Source: Anthoceros angustus (taxonomy: Eukaryota > Streptophyta > Anthocerotopsida > Anthocerotales > Anthocerotaceae). Taken from it: a stretch of 64,000 nucleotides of DNA. The notes beneath the pieces are model-generated. The model was not told the DNA's origin and made no database searches. It worked only from the letters and a program-made list of their open reading frames with translations. Location of the stretch: the NCBI GenBank assembly GCA_010909165.1, contig MU008155.1:248001-312000 (forward strand), in the 5' to 3' direction. Shown here one piece after another: positions 22,801 to 33,323 of this stretch. How positions within the stretch are numbered: position 1 is the first letter of the stretch; the number at the start of each line of letters is the position of its first letter. The translations under genes were made by a program, and so were the position numbers.

Positions 22801-23785
22801 CTCCTTCTTTTCCGAGATCCTTCTTAAGCTCTCTTTTGAAATCAGTCTTGATGGAGTCTCAAGCTTCGCTAACACTAGCACAACTCACCTTGTGCTTCTT
22901 GGATATCTCAATAGTGCGAGACTTAACATCCATATACACTTCATTGGATCTCATCCACTCCGGGCCTAAGATGATATCATGGTCATCCATCGGCACGTGA
23001 AACTCTCATTTCCTTGCCACGCTTCAACTTGCAGCTTTACTCCATGCAATTCGCCCAGAAATTGCAGAGTCCCTTTAGCTTGCTTGATTCCATATGGCGT
23101 GGAAGTTTATCCATTCAAGACCAAGCTCTCTTGCCTTACTAGGAGTTATAAAATTGTGGGTGGCTGCAGAATCCAACAACAACTCTACATCTAAGCCATT
23201 CATCTTCCCACATATATACATGAGGTCTCCACCTTCCTCATTATAGTGTCATCCTTGACACTAGATGACTCACCACATGTCTTCACAACATGTGGCCCGC
23301 GTCACACAGGCTCCTCGGGAAGTTCTTGAATCCGGCTCTTGGAGCAGTGGATTGGCAACAACCAAATTCAAGTTGGGAGCTCCAACATGTGGACAATTCT
23401 AGCAAAGTGTCCTGTTCTCCAGAACACACAGGCTAAACCTTTGTTGTCTCTTCGACCCTGTTATCTCCTCTAGCTCGGCCTCCGAGTCTCATTGGTTCCA
23501 CTATTCACGGTGGTGGTAGCTCGTCCTCTCCTCTAGATCTACCACGAGACCTAGGATATCTTCCTCTTGATACGGTGCCTCTTGAATAAACATATCCGGT
23601 ATAGCATCTGCTGCCATGGCCTCTTGCGTTTGAGGATTAGTCAAAGCTATCCTATTTTGAGCCCATCTCTTAAGGCCAGTGATAAACTTGTGGAGTTTGT
23701 CCTGCTCATGCATCTCTGGACATTGCAAGACAATAGAGCTAAACTCACTCACATACTCCCGCAAAGTTCCAAAGATGCTTGACAT
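19871..23785 (-). pseudogene. gypsy pol relic: protease, RT, RNase H, integrase
   Basis: In minus-strand order: the RT block VVMPFGLTNAP near 22.27 kb; an H2C2-type integrase zinc domain (YRGMYQDTLDYVNACAVCQQ, about 20.87-20.81 kb); the core start GPWKSISMDFIMPLP (20.75 kb) and VVDRFTK (20.68 kb); then YHGLPAGIVSDRDPRF (20.57-20.52 kb). The C-terminal domain KYGGPYVVLKRIGEVAYKLDLP is at 20.07-20.0 kb and ends in MLKPFVPGKEKE. A chromodomain tail is possible at 19.85-19.7 kb but is too broken to claim. A gag C-terminal block (LHKFITGLKRWAQNRIAL) lies at 23.7 kb. A 322-bp stretch around the zinc domain is duplicated. Confidence 0.8.
20823..21465. repeat. 322-bp tandem duplication in the integrase region
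   Basis: ttgacatagtctaatgtatc starts at 20823 and again at 21145, and the next roughly 320 bp match with several 1-8 nt indels. The duplicated part includes the integrase zinc domain. Confidence 0.85.
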
Positions 23786-24387
23786 TGTCGAGCATCCTTG
23801 GCAAACTCACGTGCATTAGCGGGTTGGAAACGGAGTTGCGCTTGCTTGAAGTCCCCATGTGAAGATTGTGGCTCTGCGATTGCCTTGCCTTACGTTCTCA
23901 ACGTAAGTCCTCCACCAAGTAAGAGCATAATCCTCTAAGAAATTCGTGACGTGCTTCACGTACTCATCTTGCAAGCACTGCATGATTCGAGGTACGCCCA
24001 AAGAGAAAACCAAGAACTGATTTTCTCTCGTCACGCTCGCCTTTATAAGTCTTTGGGGCTGTATGCTCACCTCAACTTCTTAGACTTTTGATCGCCTCAG
24101 CTCAGCTCCACTTCTTGGCTCTTCTTCAACGAGCACCGCTTTTAATCTCGATCCATGGCATCAAGTCTCCTCATGATCTTTTGGAGCTGGTCCTCTATGG
24201 TGGTGCCGGTCCTCTGCTCCGAAGTTCCTTCCTCCATTGTTCTCACAACTTGCGGACTCGCTGGCTCTTCCAAAGCCAAAGCGGGCCTTATCTTCCGGGC
24301 GCATCCTTTCCACTCTACTTGGCTCACAGATCGCCATCTCCACTAGCGTACTAGTCAAAGATGCTTCAACCTATGCTCGATACCACA

Positions 24388-24973
24388 AGTAACACCCCTC
24401 AGCGGGTGGGGAAAACCACGCGATTAGAAGCAAACTAGGGTAATAAATCAACACTGCATAGACTAGGCCTCCAAGTAGCCCGCCTCCTCTTCTAGGAGGA
24501 CTCAGAGACACTCTTGCTGCTCTTTATTCTTAGATCACGAGTCAACAAGAACATACAGTGGAGGGCTAGAGAACTCCCCATCTTTGCCTAAGCTAGGAGC
24601 TTAGCTCTCTCTTCACTTGACCTCCTCCACAAAGCTCCTTCACAAAGACTCCCTTCCGCCCCAAGCAACAAGTGCTCTCAAGGCAAGCCCAAGCATCAAG
24701 TGCTCTCAAGGCCAAGCAACAAGGCGCAAAGCAACAAGTGCTCTCAAGGCCAAGCAACAAGTGCTCTCAACTCGAATCTTTTTAGCCTGTAGGTCTCCTT
24801 TATACTCAAGCCCTAGCTACAATCTTAGTAACTACTTACTTAAGCTTTAAGCTATTATTTACTACCATACACTTCCTAGGGCTGCATGCTTAACATGCTC
24901 TTAGTAAGCTGCTCTTCTAAACATGCCTCTGCATGGAGCTTTCTTGCAAAGCACTCAAGCCAGCTTTGTTACT
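24388..24973 (-). repeat. 5' LTR of the gypsy element
   Basis: It has the same termini as the copy at 19121-19697 and lies next to the primer site at 24385-24374. The internal caagcaacaagtgctctcaagg repeat region spans about 24660-24770. Confidence 0.9.
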
Positions 24974-25009
24974 CCATTGCTTCATTGCTTTGCATCCTTA
25001 AATTTCCAT

Positions 25010-25225
25010 TTGCAAGAAGAAAAAGAAGAAGAATTTTATTTAAGTCCACTAAGGACGGATTTCCGTGATGGGACTTGGTACTTAACAACTTGTACCATGG
25101 TGTGCCTAAGCTACCAAGGGCATCCACTCCCTTTAGGCACCCCATCTAAGTACCGATCCAAGCTCAGGATGCTTAATCACGGCGTTCTTATAAATGTGTG
25201 TCCATTTGGCCTAGGCCATTTGGAC
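25010..25225. repeat. second copy of the fold-back/82-bp repeat family
   Basis: This carries one 82-bp unit followed by the caccaag..gcatccactccc and cggcgttcttataaatgtgtgtccatt parts, ending in a short palindrome (ggcctaggcc). It is the continuation of the family at 17.9-18.9 kb beyond the gypsy insertion. Confidence 0.8.
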
Positions 25226-26257
25226 AAGATTTGCCTTCGACTTCGCTATGCCTGCCCCACCTGGTAACAAATTCACCGACGCCAGAAGGGATCGCATCGG
25301 CTCCCCTATTCCGTAGCATCCGGTGCTGCTGACCCGCAGGGCTTGTCCGCTGCGGCATGCATTTGATTGCCATTAGGTTATTCCGAAGTTGGGCGATCAA
25401 AGCCATGTCCCCCAGCCGAGACGTGGGGAGTCCTACTCACTGGAAGGAAGCTGGCCCTCCTAAAAGGCGGTTAGACTGAGCAAGAGACGTTCAAGACCAG
25501 CCAGAGATTCGATATTACCCAGCAGATCTGCTACATGTCCCTATCAGGTTGTGGGCCTCCTAGAAAGAGGAGGGAGGAGTGGAGGAATGGGACGGAATAG
25601 TCTGGAATTCCACTCACATCTTCTGCTTAAGCGCAACAAGCAAGGAGGCTAAAAACACCCGGTTAAAGTCTGGTTGGGAGGATATCGAGCTGATGCTCAG
25701 CTCCGGATAGGTACCTTGGTGGTTTTGTCCTGCTAGGATCGGAAACCCATAACAGCATCGGTCAAGAGGATATTTACCCTGCTTTGATCTGCCTTTTGAT
25801 GTCCGACCAGAACGAGGTTCGGAAAGAAAATCCAGGATGCCAACGATCCTGAAGCATCCATAATATTCAGTGCGTTTCCACCGTTCCTCATCGATATTCA
25901 ATCAACTTGTGACCCTGGATCCCTCATCTGCATCCACCCAGTTCCACGATCTCCTCAAACGCTGAAAGCGCACCATAACGTAGTCATCCAGCCGGCCAAT
26001 GTATACGGAGCACAATCCACCTTCTCATAGCTTCCGAAGGAGGTTGCAACAACAGCAGTGATCAGCATAGGATCCCAGCTAGATTGAACAAGTGATCAGA
26101 TGCCTTGCAAGCTCGAAGACTTGAAACCGGGGGACCTAACTGCTTGCCTTGCCCTCAGGGGGCCAGCGACCTCAAGTGGATTACAAACATGGATCAGCAT
26201 AAGGGGAACGCCACTGGGCAATGAAGGAAAAGAGGCACCTGTGCCCAGAGTCGCCTG
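25226..26257. other. intergenic region downstream of the PPR gene
   Basis: Minus-strand open frames at 25406-25188 and 25901-25614 have no recognisable domain. The part next to 26257 is the presumed 3' untranslated region of the PPR gene. I found no E or DYW domain in any frame here. Confidence 0.5.
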
Positions 26258-27487
26258 TCACTCACTTTGACCTTTCCCTGCACAGCCACACCTTTGATAC
26301 ATTTCCTCAAGTGCAGACCTAAGCATCGGGTCCGCATCCAGTCCTGCTTTGACGACCTGAGCGTGTGTCAGCTTGCCCTGATCTAGGTCGCGTAAGCTGC
26401 CACAAGCTCTGAGGACGGTCAGAAATGTAGTCCTATTGAGCCTAAGGCCGTCCTCACACAGCTTGTGAAAGAGCACCAAGGCCTCTTGGGGATGCCCACC
26501 CCACACATACCCTGCGAGTAATACATGCCAACATTTCAAATCCCTTCTGGGTGCTGCATCGAAGACCAGGCGAGCATCCTCCAGGCTTCCACATTTGATG
26601 TACATCTCAGTTAGGCTGCTCACAGCAGCTGCATTGAGGCTCAGCCCAAGCTGCATGGAGCTGGCGTGGATGAGCTTGGCCTGATCCAGAGCCCCAATCA
26701 GGCCACATGCTTTGAACGCGCTTACAAACGTAGCATTATCTGGCTTCACACCCATGCGGAGCATATCACCAAAAAGCTTGACCGCTTCCAGCCCACAACC
26801 ATTGTCAGCATAGCCTGCCATCAAAAAGTTGCAGGAAACCAAGTCGCGCTTCCGCAGCTGGCTATACACATTGGATGCATCATCCACGCTCCCAAACTTA
26901 ACGTACATCGAAATCAGGGCAGTGGCCACAAACAAATTCTGCTCATGCCCAGAGGCAGTAATATGGGCGTGCACTTCCCGACCTTGACGCACAGCCACTG
27001 CCATGGAACATGCTTTCAGGATTGCCACATACACATGCTCCTCCGGCTGCACACCTGCTTCCCTCATCTCTGCATACAACCTAATCGCATTTTGGCATTG
27101 AGCTTGCCTCACATGTGCTGTAATAATGGCCCTCCATGCCTCTACCGTGGGCGACTGAAGCTTGTAGAAAGCAGCAGTAGCATGCTCCAGATCCCCGCAG
27201 GCAGAGAAAAGTTGCATAAGCTGGTTCACCAGCACAGCATTGGAGTCAAGCCCGTAGTTGCCGATGAGGAGTTGCACCTTCCTCCCGGCTGTCAAGTCCT
27301 TTCTCTCAAGGGCCAGCTGCAGCAGGCGGCAGAGCAAATGGCTGGACAGCCGAACCTGGTGGTGAGCAAGAAGGTCCACAGCATGGAGGGCTTCCTTCAG
27401 CATGCCCTGCTCCACCAGCATGTTAAGCCTGGCCCCAGCACTTCCCAGGGAAGCAACTCCCCCCGTTCCCGTTGTTTCCTTGGCCAT
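26258..27487 (-). CDS. PLS-class pentatricopeptide repeat protein, no E/DYW tail
   Basis: A single-exon frame of 409 residues. It is built almost wholly of PPR helical hairpins, for example VEAWRAIITAHVRQAQCQNA (about residues 114-133), LFVATALISMYVKFGSVDDA (about 185-204), DLVSCNFLMAGYADNGCGLE (about 215-234) and CWHVLLAGYVWGGHPQEALV (about 318-337). The spacing alternates in the P-L-S manner of plant organelle RNA-binding proteins. The family binds single-stranded organelle RNA and acts in C-to-U editing, splicing or stability. This one stops after a last repeat (MYQRCGC) without the E, E+ or DYW editing domains, so it would need a partner for deamination or act in another way. I saw no clear transit peptide. 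A minus-strand open stretch at 27704-27490 may be a spliced upstream exon supplying one (AG acceptor at about 27491). The start chosen is the first Met of the repeat frame. Confidence 0.85.
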   Translation of the reverse strand: MAKETTGTGGVASLGSAGARLNMLVEQGMLKEALHAVDLLAHHQVRLSSHLLCRLLQLALERKDLTAGRKVQLLIGNYGLDSNAVLVNQLMQLFSACGDLEHATAAFYKLQSPTVEAWRAIITAHVRQAQCQNAIRLYAEMREAGVQPEEHVYVAILKACSMAVAVRQGREVHAHITASGHEQNLFVATALISMYVKFGSVDDASNVYSQLRKRDLVSCNFLMAGYADNGCGLEAVKLFGDMLRMGVKPDNATFVSAFKACGLIGALDQAKLIHASSMQLGLSLNAAAVSSLTEMYIKCGSLEDARLVFDAAPRRDLKCWHVLLAGYVWGGHPQEALVLFHKLCEDGLRLNRTTFLTVLRACGSLRDLDQGKLTHAQVVKAGLDADPMLRSALEEMYQRCGCAGKGQSE

Positions 27488-28220
27488 ACTGGATCACGGA
27501 GAATGTTAGGTCAGATTTTTTTGCAGAAGCAGCATAGCAGGTGAATGACGAGGGTGCGGTGCTCACACACGATCCCGTCCATCCCCTGCAGATTTCCACC
27601 AGCTGCGGATCCACAAGGACTCGCTCCCCTCGGTGGTGTGCACACAGCGCGACAACCTCGGAATCACCTGCAAAGAAAGATTTTTTTTTCAGAGATTGCA
27701 GCAATTCAGAATCTCTTGAGAGACTGCAGCAATTTTTGACAGCGCTGCACGTTTACCTGCCCGGCTGTGGTCGTGGTCGTGCTCGTTGCTGCAGCAGGCA
27801 ACAGTATCCTCCTCGCCGCCTTGCAGAGCATGCTACACAGTGCTAAGCTTCCACGAGCATGAGAGACCGTTGGGGTGCGAAACCTTCCTTCCTCCAGTAC
27901 GTCTTGAGTGCATCCGGAGCGGTGGATTTAGACACATACAACGATGTTTACAAGTAACATTACACAATGTCTGGTCGAGGACGTGGCATCCAGTAATTTG
28001 TACGCTTGAACGAGTCATCGCCTTCACCCGACTGCGCATGGCAGCCAACCCAAGAGTCAGGCGGTCAGAGCACGAGGCGACGCCCTGGCTCGCTATCCCA
28101 CGCGAGCACGCAACTTGGTGGCTTCCGGGCAAGCTCATCTGCATCTCCAGCTCGGGGTATAAATGGAGACGGCAATATCTTTGTCATCGCTCGCTCCCCA
28201 GGTGACCCCAGATCGCAGCT
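27488..28220. promoter_or_regulatory. divergent promoter region between the PPR and PPO genes
   Basis: About 0.73 kb separates the two start codons, which read away from each other. The PPO side has TATAAAT at 28158-28164. The PPR side contains a possible 5' exon on the minus strand (about 27670-27491). Apart from these I see no gene. Confidence 0.5.
28158..28164 (+). promoter_or_regulatory. TATA box of the PPO gene
   Basis: TATAAAT in a GC-rich setting (ctcggggtataaatggag), 57 bp before the PPO start codon at 28221. Confidence 0.6.
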
Positions 28221-30787
28221 ATGGCAGCCATGGCAACGGCAACGGCATCCTCTGCTGCTGCAATGTTGCAGATCCGCCCGTCCACCGGCCCGCATCCTGC
28301 CTCCAGCGATGCCGCTCCCCAGCATCTCCGGGCATGCCTCTCCCGCGCCCCCTCCAGCCGCATCCGCTTCCCGGAACAGAAGCCACTCCAGATCCGGACC
28401 CGGGCTAGGCGTGCCGCTGGTCCGAGAGCTTCATCTTCCGCAGACGAGGAGGCGGAGCTCCCATTGCCGACCAGGTTAGCGAGCAATGCCGATCTGAGTC
28501 GGAGTGTGTTCCCAGTGCTTCTGTTGCTGAGTGAAGGTCTCTCTCTTGTTCGTGCAAGCTGTGAGGGAGAGTTGGACGCATGCTGTTGCTGCTGTTAGTG
28601 AGCAATGCGGATCGGATGTTCTTGTGCGTTTGAAGTGCCTAGTCGTGGAGGACAATGTTTGTCGTGAGGCTGTCAGTGAAGAGTGCGTATTGCAAGTTCA
28701 AGATTTTGCGTTCGAAGTACCGATGAGTAGAGGAAGATGAGTGTTGTCGTTGCTGCTCTACTGAGAAATGCGGATTGAAAGTTGAGGACGTTGTGCGGTC
28801 GAAGTAGGTAACGGTGGAGGACGATGATTGCCGCTCCTTAGTGAACGATGCGGATTGGAAGTTCTTCCATCAGTGCTTCTGCCGTGCTTGTTTGATTGGG
28901 GTTGTCGACAGTGTCAGAGCAACGCCGATCCAAAGTGATGCAGAAACCTAAATGCTCGTGTGCGGCTGCAGGGAAGAAGCAGTGCGTGTTGAACAGACGA
29001 GCAGCGGGATAGATCGGCGGCAGCTGCTGGTGGCGACATCAGTGTCAGCTGCTGCAGCCGCGGGCGTGCCGCTGTTCCTCGGCGAGGCGGGAGCGTCGCC
29101 TATCGTGCCCCCAACCTCGGCAAATGCGTGGCAGCGACGGTTCCCGGCGTGCAAGTGAACTGCTGCCGCCGCAGCCGACCAGGCCGGTGAAGGCCTTCAC
29201 CTTCCCGGCCCTGGGGCCAGTGCGAGTGCGGCAGCCGGCGCACCTGGTGAGCAGCGACTATGTGGCCAAGTACAACAAAGCCTACGAGCTTCTGCGCGCG
29301 CTTCCCGCGTCCGATCCCAGGTCCTACACGCAGCAGGCGAACGTCCACTGCGCGTACTGCGACGCCGGGTACACGCAGGCGGACGGGTGACGCCGCTGCA
29401 GGTGCACAACTCCTGGCTCTTCTTCCCCTTCCACCGCTGGTACCTCTACTTCCATGAGCGCATCCTGGCGTCGCTGGTGGAGACCCGAGCTTCGCGCTGC
29501 CCTTCTGGAATTGGGACAACCAGACGACGTCGGCGCCCCTCGCCAACACCCTGCCGCCGCTCTACGTCAACAACGCCAGCCTCTTCGACGCCAACCGCAG
29601 CCCGGCCCACCAGCCTCCCACCCTGGTGAGCTTCAGCTTCACGCCCCAGACCCTCACCGACGCGCAGCTCCGCGACGCCAACAACAACATCATGTACCAG
29701 CAGCTGGTGAGCGGCGCCCGCACCACCAGCCTCTTCTTCGGCCAGGCGTACAGGGCGGGCGACGCGCAGCCCGGAGGCGGCACCGTGGAGAACGTCCCCA
29801 CGGCGTCGTCCACGTCTGGACCGGCAACGAGAACAACCCCAACAGCGAGGACATGGGCAACTTCTACTCCGCCGGCCGCGACCCCATCTTCTTCGCACAC
29901 CATGCCAACATCGACAGGCTGTGGAGCGTGTGGAAGACGCTCCCCGGCGGCCGCCGCCGCGATCCCACCGACTCCGACTGGCTCAATTCCGAGTTCCTCT
30001 TCTACGACGAGAACGCCGATCTGGTCAGTCGTCACTTCCTTTCTTTCTTTCCATTCCATTCCATTCCATTTTTTCGCGGCATCACACTCCATGGACCAGA
30101 CAAAAGCCTCACCACAGACGGGAATCCGACTCTTGCTCAGGTGCGGGTGCGGGTTGGTGACGCCGTGACCACGGAGCGGCTGGGCTATACGTACCAGGCG
30201 GTGCCGGACGCGTGGAAGGACTTCAAGCCGGTGTCGCTGAGCGCCAGCGCGAGCGCCGCGGCGCCGGCGACCAGCTCCGCAGGAGCTGGCTGTTCGGGGA
30301 GAGCAGGCGGCGATGGCGGCATCGCCGGCGGTGGCGGACGGGCTGCCGGAGTTCGGCGACGGGGAGCGGAAGCTGGACAGGAGCCTGAGCTTCAAGGTGC
30401 CGAGGCCGCAGCGGCGGGTCAAGTCCAGGCCTGTTCCCGTCGCAGGAGGATGACGAGGAGGAGGAGGTGCTGGTGATCGAGGGGGTGACGGTGCCGTGCG
30501 ACCGCGTCACGCACTTCGACGTCTTCCTCAACCTGCCGGACGCGGACCAGAACACGCCGCTGAGCGCCGCCGAGTACGTGGGCAGCTTCTACAACATCCC
30601 ACACTTCGCCGGCGGAATGGCCGGCATGTCCGACCGGCAAGCCACGCTCCGCCTGGGCATCGGCGACACGCTCAAGGACCTAGGCATCAAGGACGTCTCC
30701 AACCTGGTCGTCACGATCGTGCCGCGAGGCGCTGACGCCCAGGCCAACCCCATCGTTGCCAAGGCCTTCAGAATCGAGTACGAGTAG
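28221..30787 (+). pseudogene. PPO: polyphenol oxidase (tyrosinase/catechol oxidase), frameshifted as read
   Basis: PPO oxidises o-diphenols to quinones with a binuclear copper site in the thylakoid lumen. Three exons are visible: 28221-28474, 28972-30023 and 30141-30787, with GT-AG introns. Exon 1 encodes a Ser/Arg/Ala-rich plastid transit peptide. Exon 2 starts with a Tat-like lumen signal (DRRQLLVATSVSAAAAAG). The copper-A region has HCAYC (about 29350; the Cys would form the thioether bridge) and [13 protein letters not shown] (about 29420). Copper-B has VVHVWTG (29805) and FFAHHANIDRLW (29890). The DWL domain (DSDWLNSEFLFY) and, in exon 3, the KFDV-type domain (HFDVFLNLPDADQNTPLS) complete the family layout. 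Reading this needs five -1 corrections (about 29110, 29168, 29388, 29484, 29797), all in or beside C/G runs, and two further shifts in exon 3 (about 30260 and 30425). No substitution-type stop was seen, so a sequencing artefact is a real alternative to a pseudogene. Confidence 0.85.
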
Positions 30788-31417
30788 GCAGCTCAAACAC
30801 CAACGTCACGCACACATCATCCACTCCACGGACATCTACGTAATATTGTATAAAAATCAAGAACGCTTTCTACGAACTGTCACATCACGCTGTGACTCCC
30901 ATCATGACGAGTGTCGTGATGCAAGCAGCGAACTCCCGAGCGTTTTCACGATTCGGCAGCAAAGTAACTACCCACCTTTATACAATACTTATATGGTTGG
31001 TGCCAGTGGATACATACCCATTTTACTACACATTTATTTATTATTCCGTGGGAATCATAAACCGCCTGGCCTGGGAGCGGCAGGCGCGGGATCGAGGCGG
31101 CGTGGGCAACGGCCACTTGGACGGCCTCAGATATATATTAACACGGGATCCGTCGCCGCCGGCCGTCGTTCGGCTGTAGATGTATGTATGTGGGCATGGG
31201 CATGGGCATGTGCATCGGCGCGGCCGGGTGGATTCATCGGCAGCGATTGTCGGTAGAGGCAGCATAGTAGAGCAGCAGCAGCCGCCGCGGCCGCAGGCAG
31301 AGCAAGGACTTGCGGCAGGAGGCAAGGGAGCTGGAAAATTGGTACGGATCCGATTGCGGTGACAAGGCCCCGGAGGAGAGGAGAAGAAGGCAGTACTGTC
31401 TGTCTGCGGTTGCCGGG
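30788..31417. promoter_or_regulatory. PPO 3' end and TSR3 upstream region
   Basis: About 0.63 kb with no conserved frame. A TATA-like atatatatta lies at about 31131-31140, some 280 bp before the TSR3 start, and repeats of gcatggg and ggcatg surround 31190-31210. The PPO 3' untranslated region is expected in the first part. Confidence 0.35.
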
Positions 31418-33323
31418 ATGGGGCGCAACAGCGTAGGTCACAGTCACAGTCACAGTCCCAGCCCAAACCACAGCGGCACATGGCAGCGGCGGACCGCTCC
31501 CCGCCATGCTTCCAAGCAGGGTGCTTTTTTGTGAGTGTTTTGTCTTGCTTTTGGTATGCTGTGCAAATTGCAGGCAGGCTTGGATCGGTTTGCCCGTCTG
31601 TCTGTGTGCTGGACCGGGGTTCTGAATGATTTCCATGTACGTCCGGGTCACCAGGGCTGCAGATCAGGAGCCGCAGAGCTTGCCGTCCAGCAGCCCCGCT
31701 TCAGGTATTAGTAGCAACTGGCTGGCATTGGCTGGCTGTGGATGCTGTCTCTGCTCTTATCTGTCTTGTCTCACAATTGGTGTTTCCTGCGTCCAGTGTC
31801 CGGGCAAGACCGGAAGAAATTAAGTGTTCATTTGGCTATGTGGGTAAGCGTCTTTCCGGTTGTTGGGCTCCAGTACTGCTGGTTGCAGGGTTTTGTCCTT
31901 GACGAAAATCTGCCGCTCGTGCATCTGATTTTGCAGGACTTTGGACAGTGTGATGCCAAGCGATGCACCGGCAGGAAGCTTGCGCGTTTGGGATACTTGA
32001 GGGTTTGTTTTTCCCCTGTGCTTTGTGCTGCGGTTCTTGCTTGCCCAGGATCTGGGTACCTGGACAAATTTTCCTTGGCGGATGGGAGCATGGTTTCTGA
32101 GCTTTTATCTGATCACCAGTGATGCTGACCTGGGCATTTTCCTCGTCTTCTTGCAGGAGTTGAAAGTCCAACAGCGGTTTGCAGGAGTTGTGCTCAGGTA
32201 ACTCTCACTTTTCTATACAGCAACAATTTTACGTGGCATGACGATGGCAAGAGCAGGATAAGCTGTTATGACTGCAAACCCCTGGAGCCTTTGTATGTGC
32301 AGCCTCTTGATTGGTGTTGGACCGTCTATGTATGTGCAGCCCCAGGGGACAGAAGTGTATATCCAGGGAGGATCAGCAACTGGTGCGGGATCGTGGGCTA
32401 TCTGTGATAGACTGTTCGTGGGCCATGTTGGAAGCTGTACCCTTTGCCCATATTCGATGCAATGCACCTCGCCTATGTAAAGTGTGCTTTTACTTCTGCG
32501 TCTTGTGTGTGGGTTTGTTTCTCCAGCAATTTCCAGATAGACTTAAATCATGGTGTCATTTGTTTTTTGCAGTACCATGGCTGCTGGCTGCCAACCCCGT
32601 AAACTACGGGCATCCCTGCAAGCTGTCATGTGTTGAAGCTCTGGCTGCAGCGTTGATTATCTGGTAACTTTCTAGTCCATGGACGTTCACGTTTTTCTAG
32701 CATGCAGGAACCCCATGCTCCTGAGTTGAGGACATGAGATTACACTGCAGATCGTTTGACTGGAGATTGTTCCTTGTTGTTGGCTCAGCGGCGAGGATGA
32801 TGCGGGAAATGAAATACTGGACAAGTTCAAGTGGGGCCACTCCTTTCTTACCCTCAACCGGTAGGTAATTCTATTGCCTTTCTAGTTCCCGGAAGTTGTA
32901 CAGACTGTGACTGCCATGGTTCCCCCTCACGTTTCTTGCCGTTGCCAGGCAACTGCTGAAGCTGTACGCCTCGTGCTCGTCGGGAATGGAAGTAGTAGCA
33001 GTGCAAAACAGCTGGCTAGCTTCTTCGACGAAGCCTCAGCCCAGTGTAGCTGGTAAGTTCAGGTGTTGGGGTGGGTGTGCTCTAGGTGTGTGTATTATGG
33101 TATGGTTGGTGTGAAAGTAACCCTCCTCCTCTTCTCCTTCCCATCCCCCGTATTGGCAGATGCTGAAGAAGAGGGCGGCAGTGATGAGGATGGATTACCA
33201 CCTCTGGTGCGGAACACCAATCGGGACTCTGATGAAGAGGATGAGCAGGAGGAGGGTAGCGGGGAGAGTAGTGATGGTAGCGAGCGTGTGGTTGACCAAG
33301 TGGAGCAGCAGCGAGTACAGTAG
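31418..33323 (+). CDS. TSR3: 18S rRNA aminocarboxypropyltransferase (TSR3), ten exons
   Basis: TSR3 transfers the acp group from S-adenosylmethionine to the hypermodified uridine of 18S rRNA, a late step of small-subunit maturation. Exons with GT-AG borders join in frame at 31418-31520, 31663-31704, 31797-31843, 31937-32002, 32157-32197, 32340-32476, 32573-32663, 32789-32860, 32949-33052 and 33160-33323, giving 288 residues. Family hallmarks in order are DFGQCDAKRCTGRKLARLG, QQRFAGVVLSP, VIDCSWAMLEAVPF, LPWLLAANPVNYGHPCKLSC, VEALAAAL and DKFKWGHSFLTLNRQLLKLY. The N-terminus is His/Ser-rich (GHSHSHSPSPNHS), and the C-terminal tail is acidic (DEEDEQEEGSGESSDGSE), as in many eukaryotic members. 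Introns are 88-154 bp. The donor after exon 1 (GTGCTT) is weak but is the one that keeps frame. The gene looks intact. Confidence 0.92.

Larger units (their letters stand above)
19121..24973 (-). mobile_element. Ty3/gypsy LTR retrotransposon with target duplication CCATT, decayed
   Basis: LTRs at 19121-19697 (577 bp) and 24388-24973 (586 bp) share long stretches and both run agtaaca...tgttact. The flanks are ccatt at 19116-19120 and ccatt at 24974-24978, a perfect 5-bp target duplication. The primer site is at 24385-24374 (minus strand TGGTATCGAGC, tRNA-Met type with one base missing). On the minus strand gag (24.36-23.5 kb), protease (about 23.2 kb), RT (about 22.9-21.9 kb), RNase H (about 21.9-21.5 kb) and integrase (about 21.2-19.87 kb) follow in the Ty3/gypsy order. 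All frames are broken. The host site is the fold-back repeat family of 17.9-18.9 and 25.0-25.2 kb. Confidence 0.92.

Noticed and set aside
26666-27544. 292-residue plus-strand frame
   Set aside because: It is antisense to the PPR gene and has no domain.
29562-30422. 286-residue minus-strand frame across the PPO gene
   Set aside because: It is antisense to conserved PPO exons, and its openness follows from GC-rich codon use on the plus strand.
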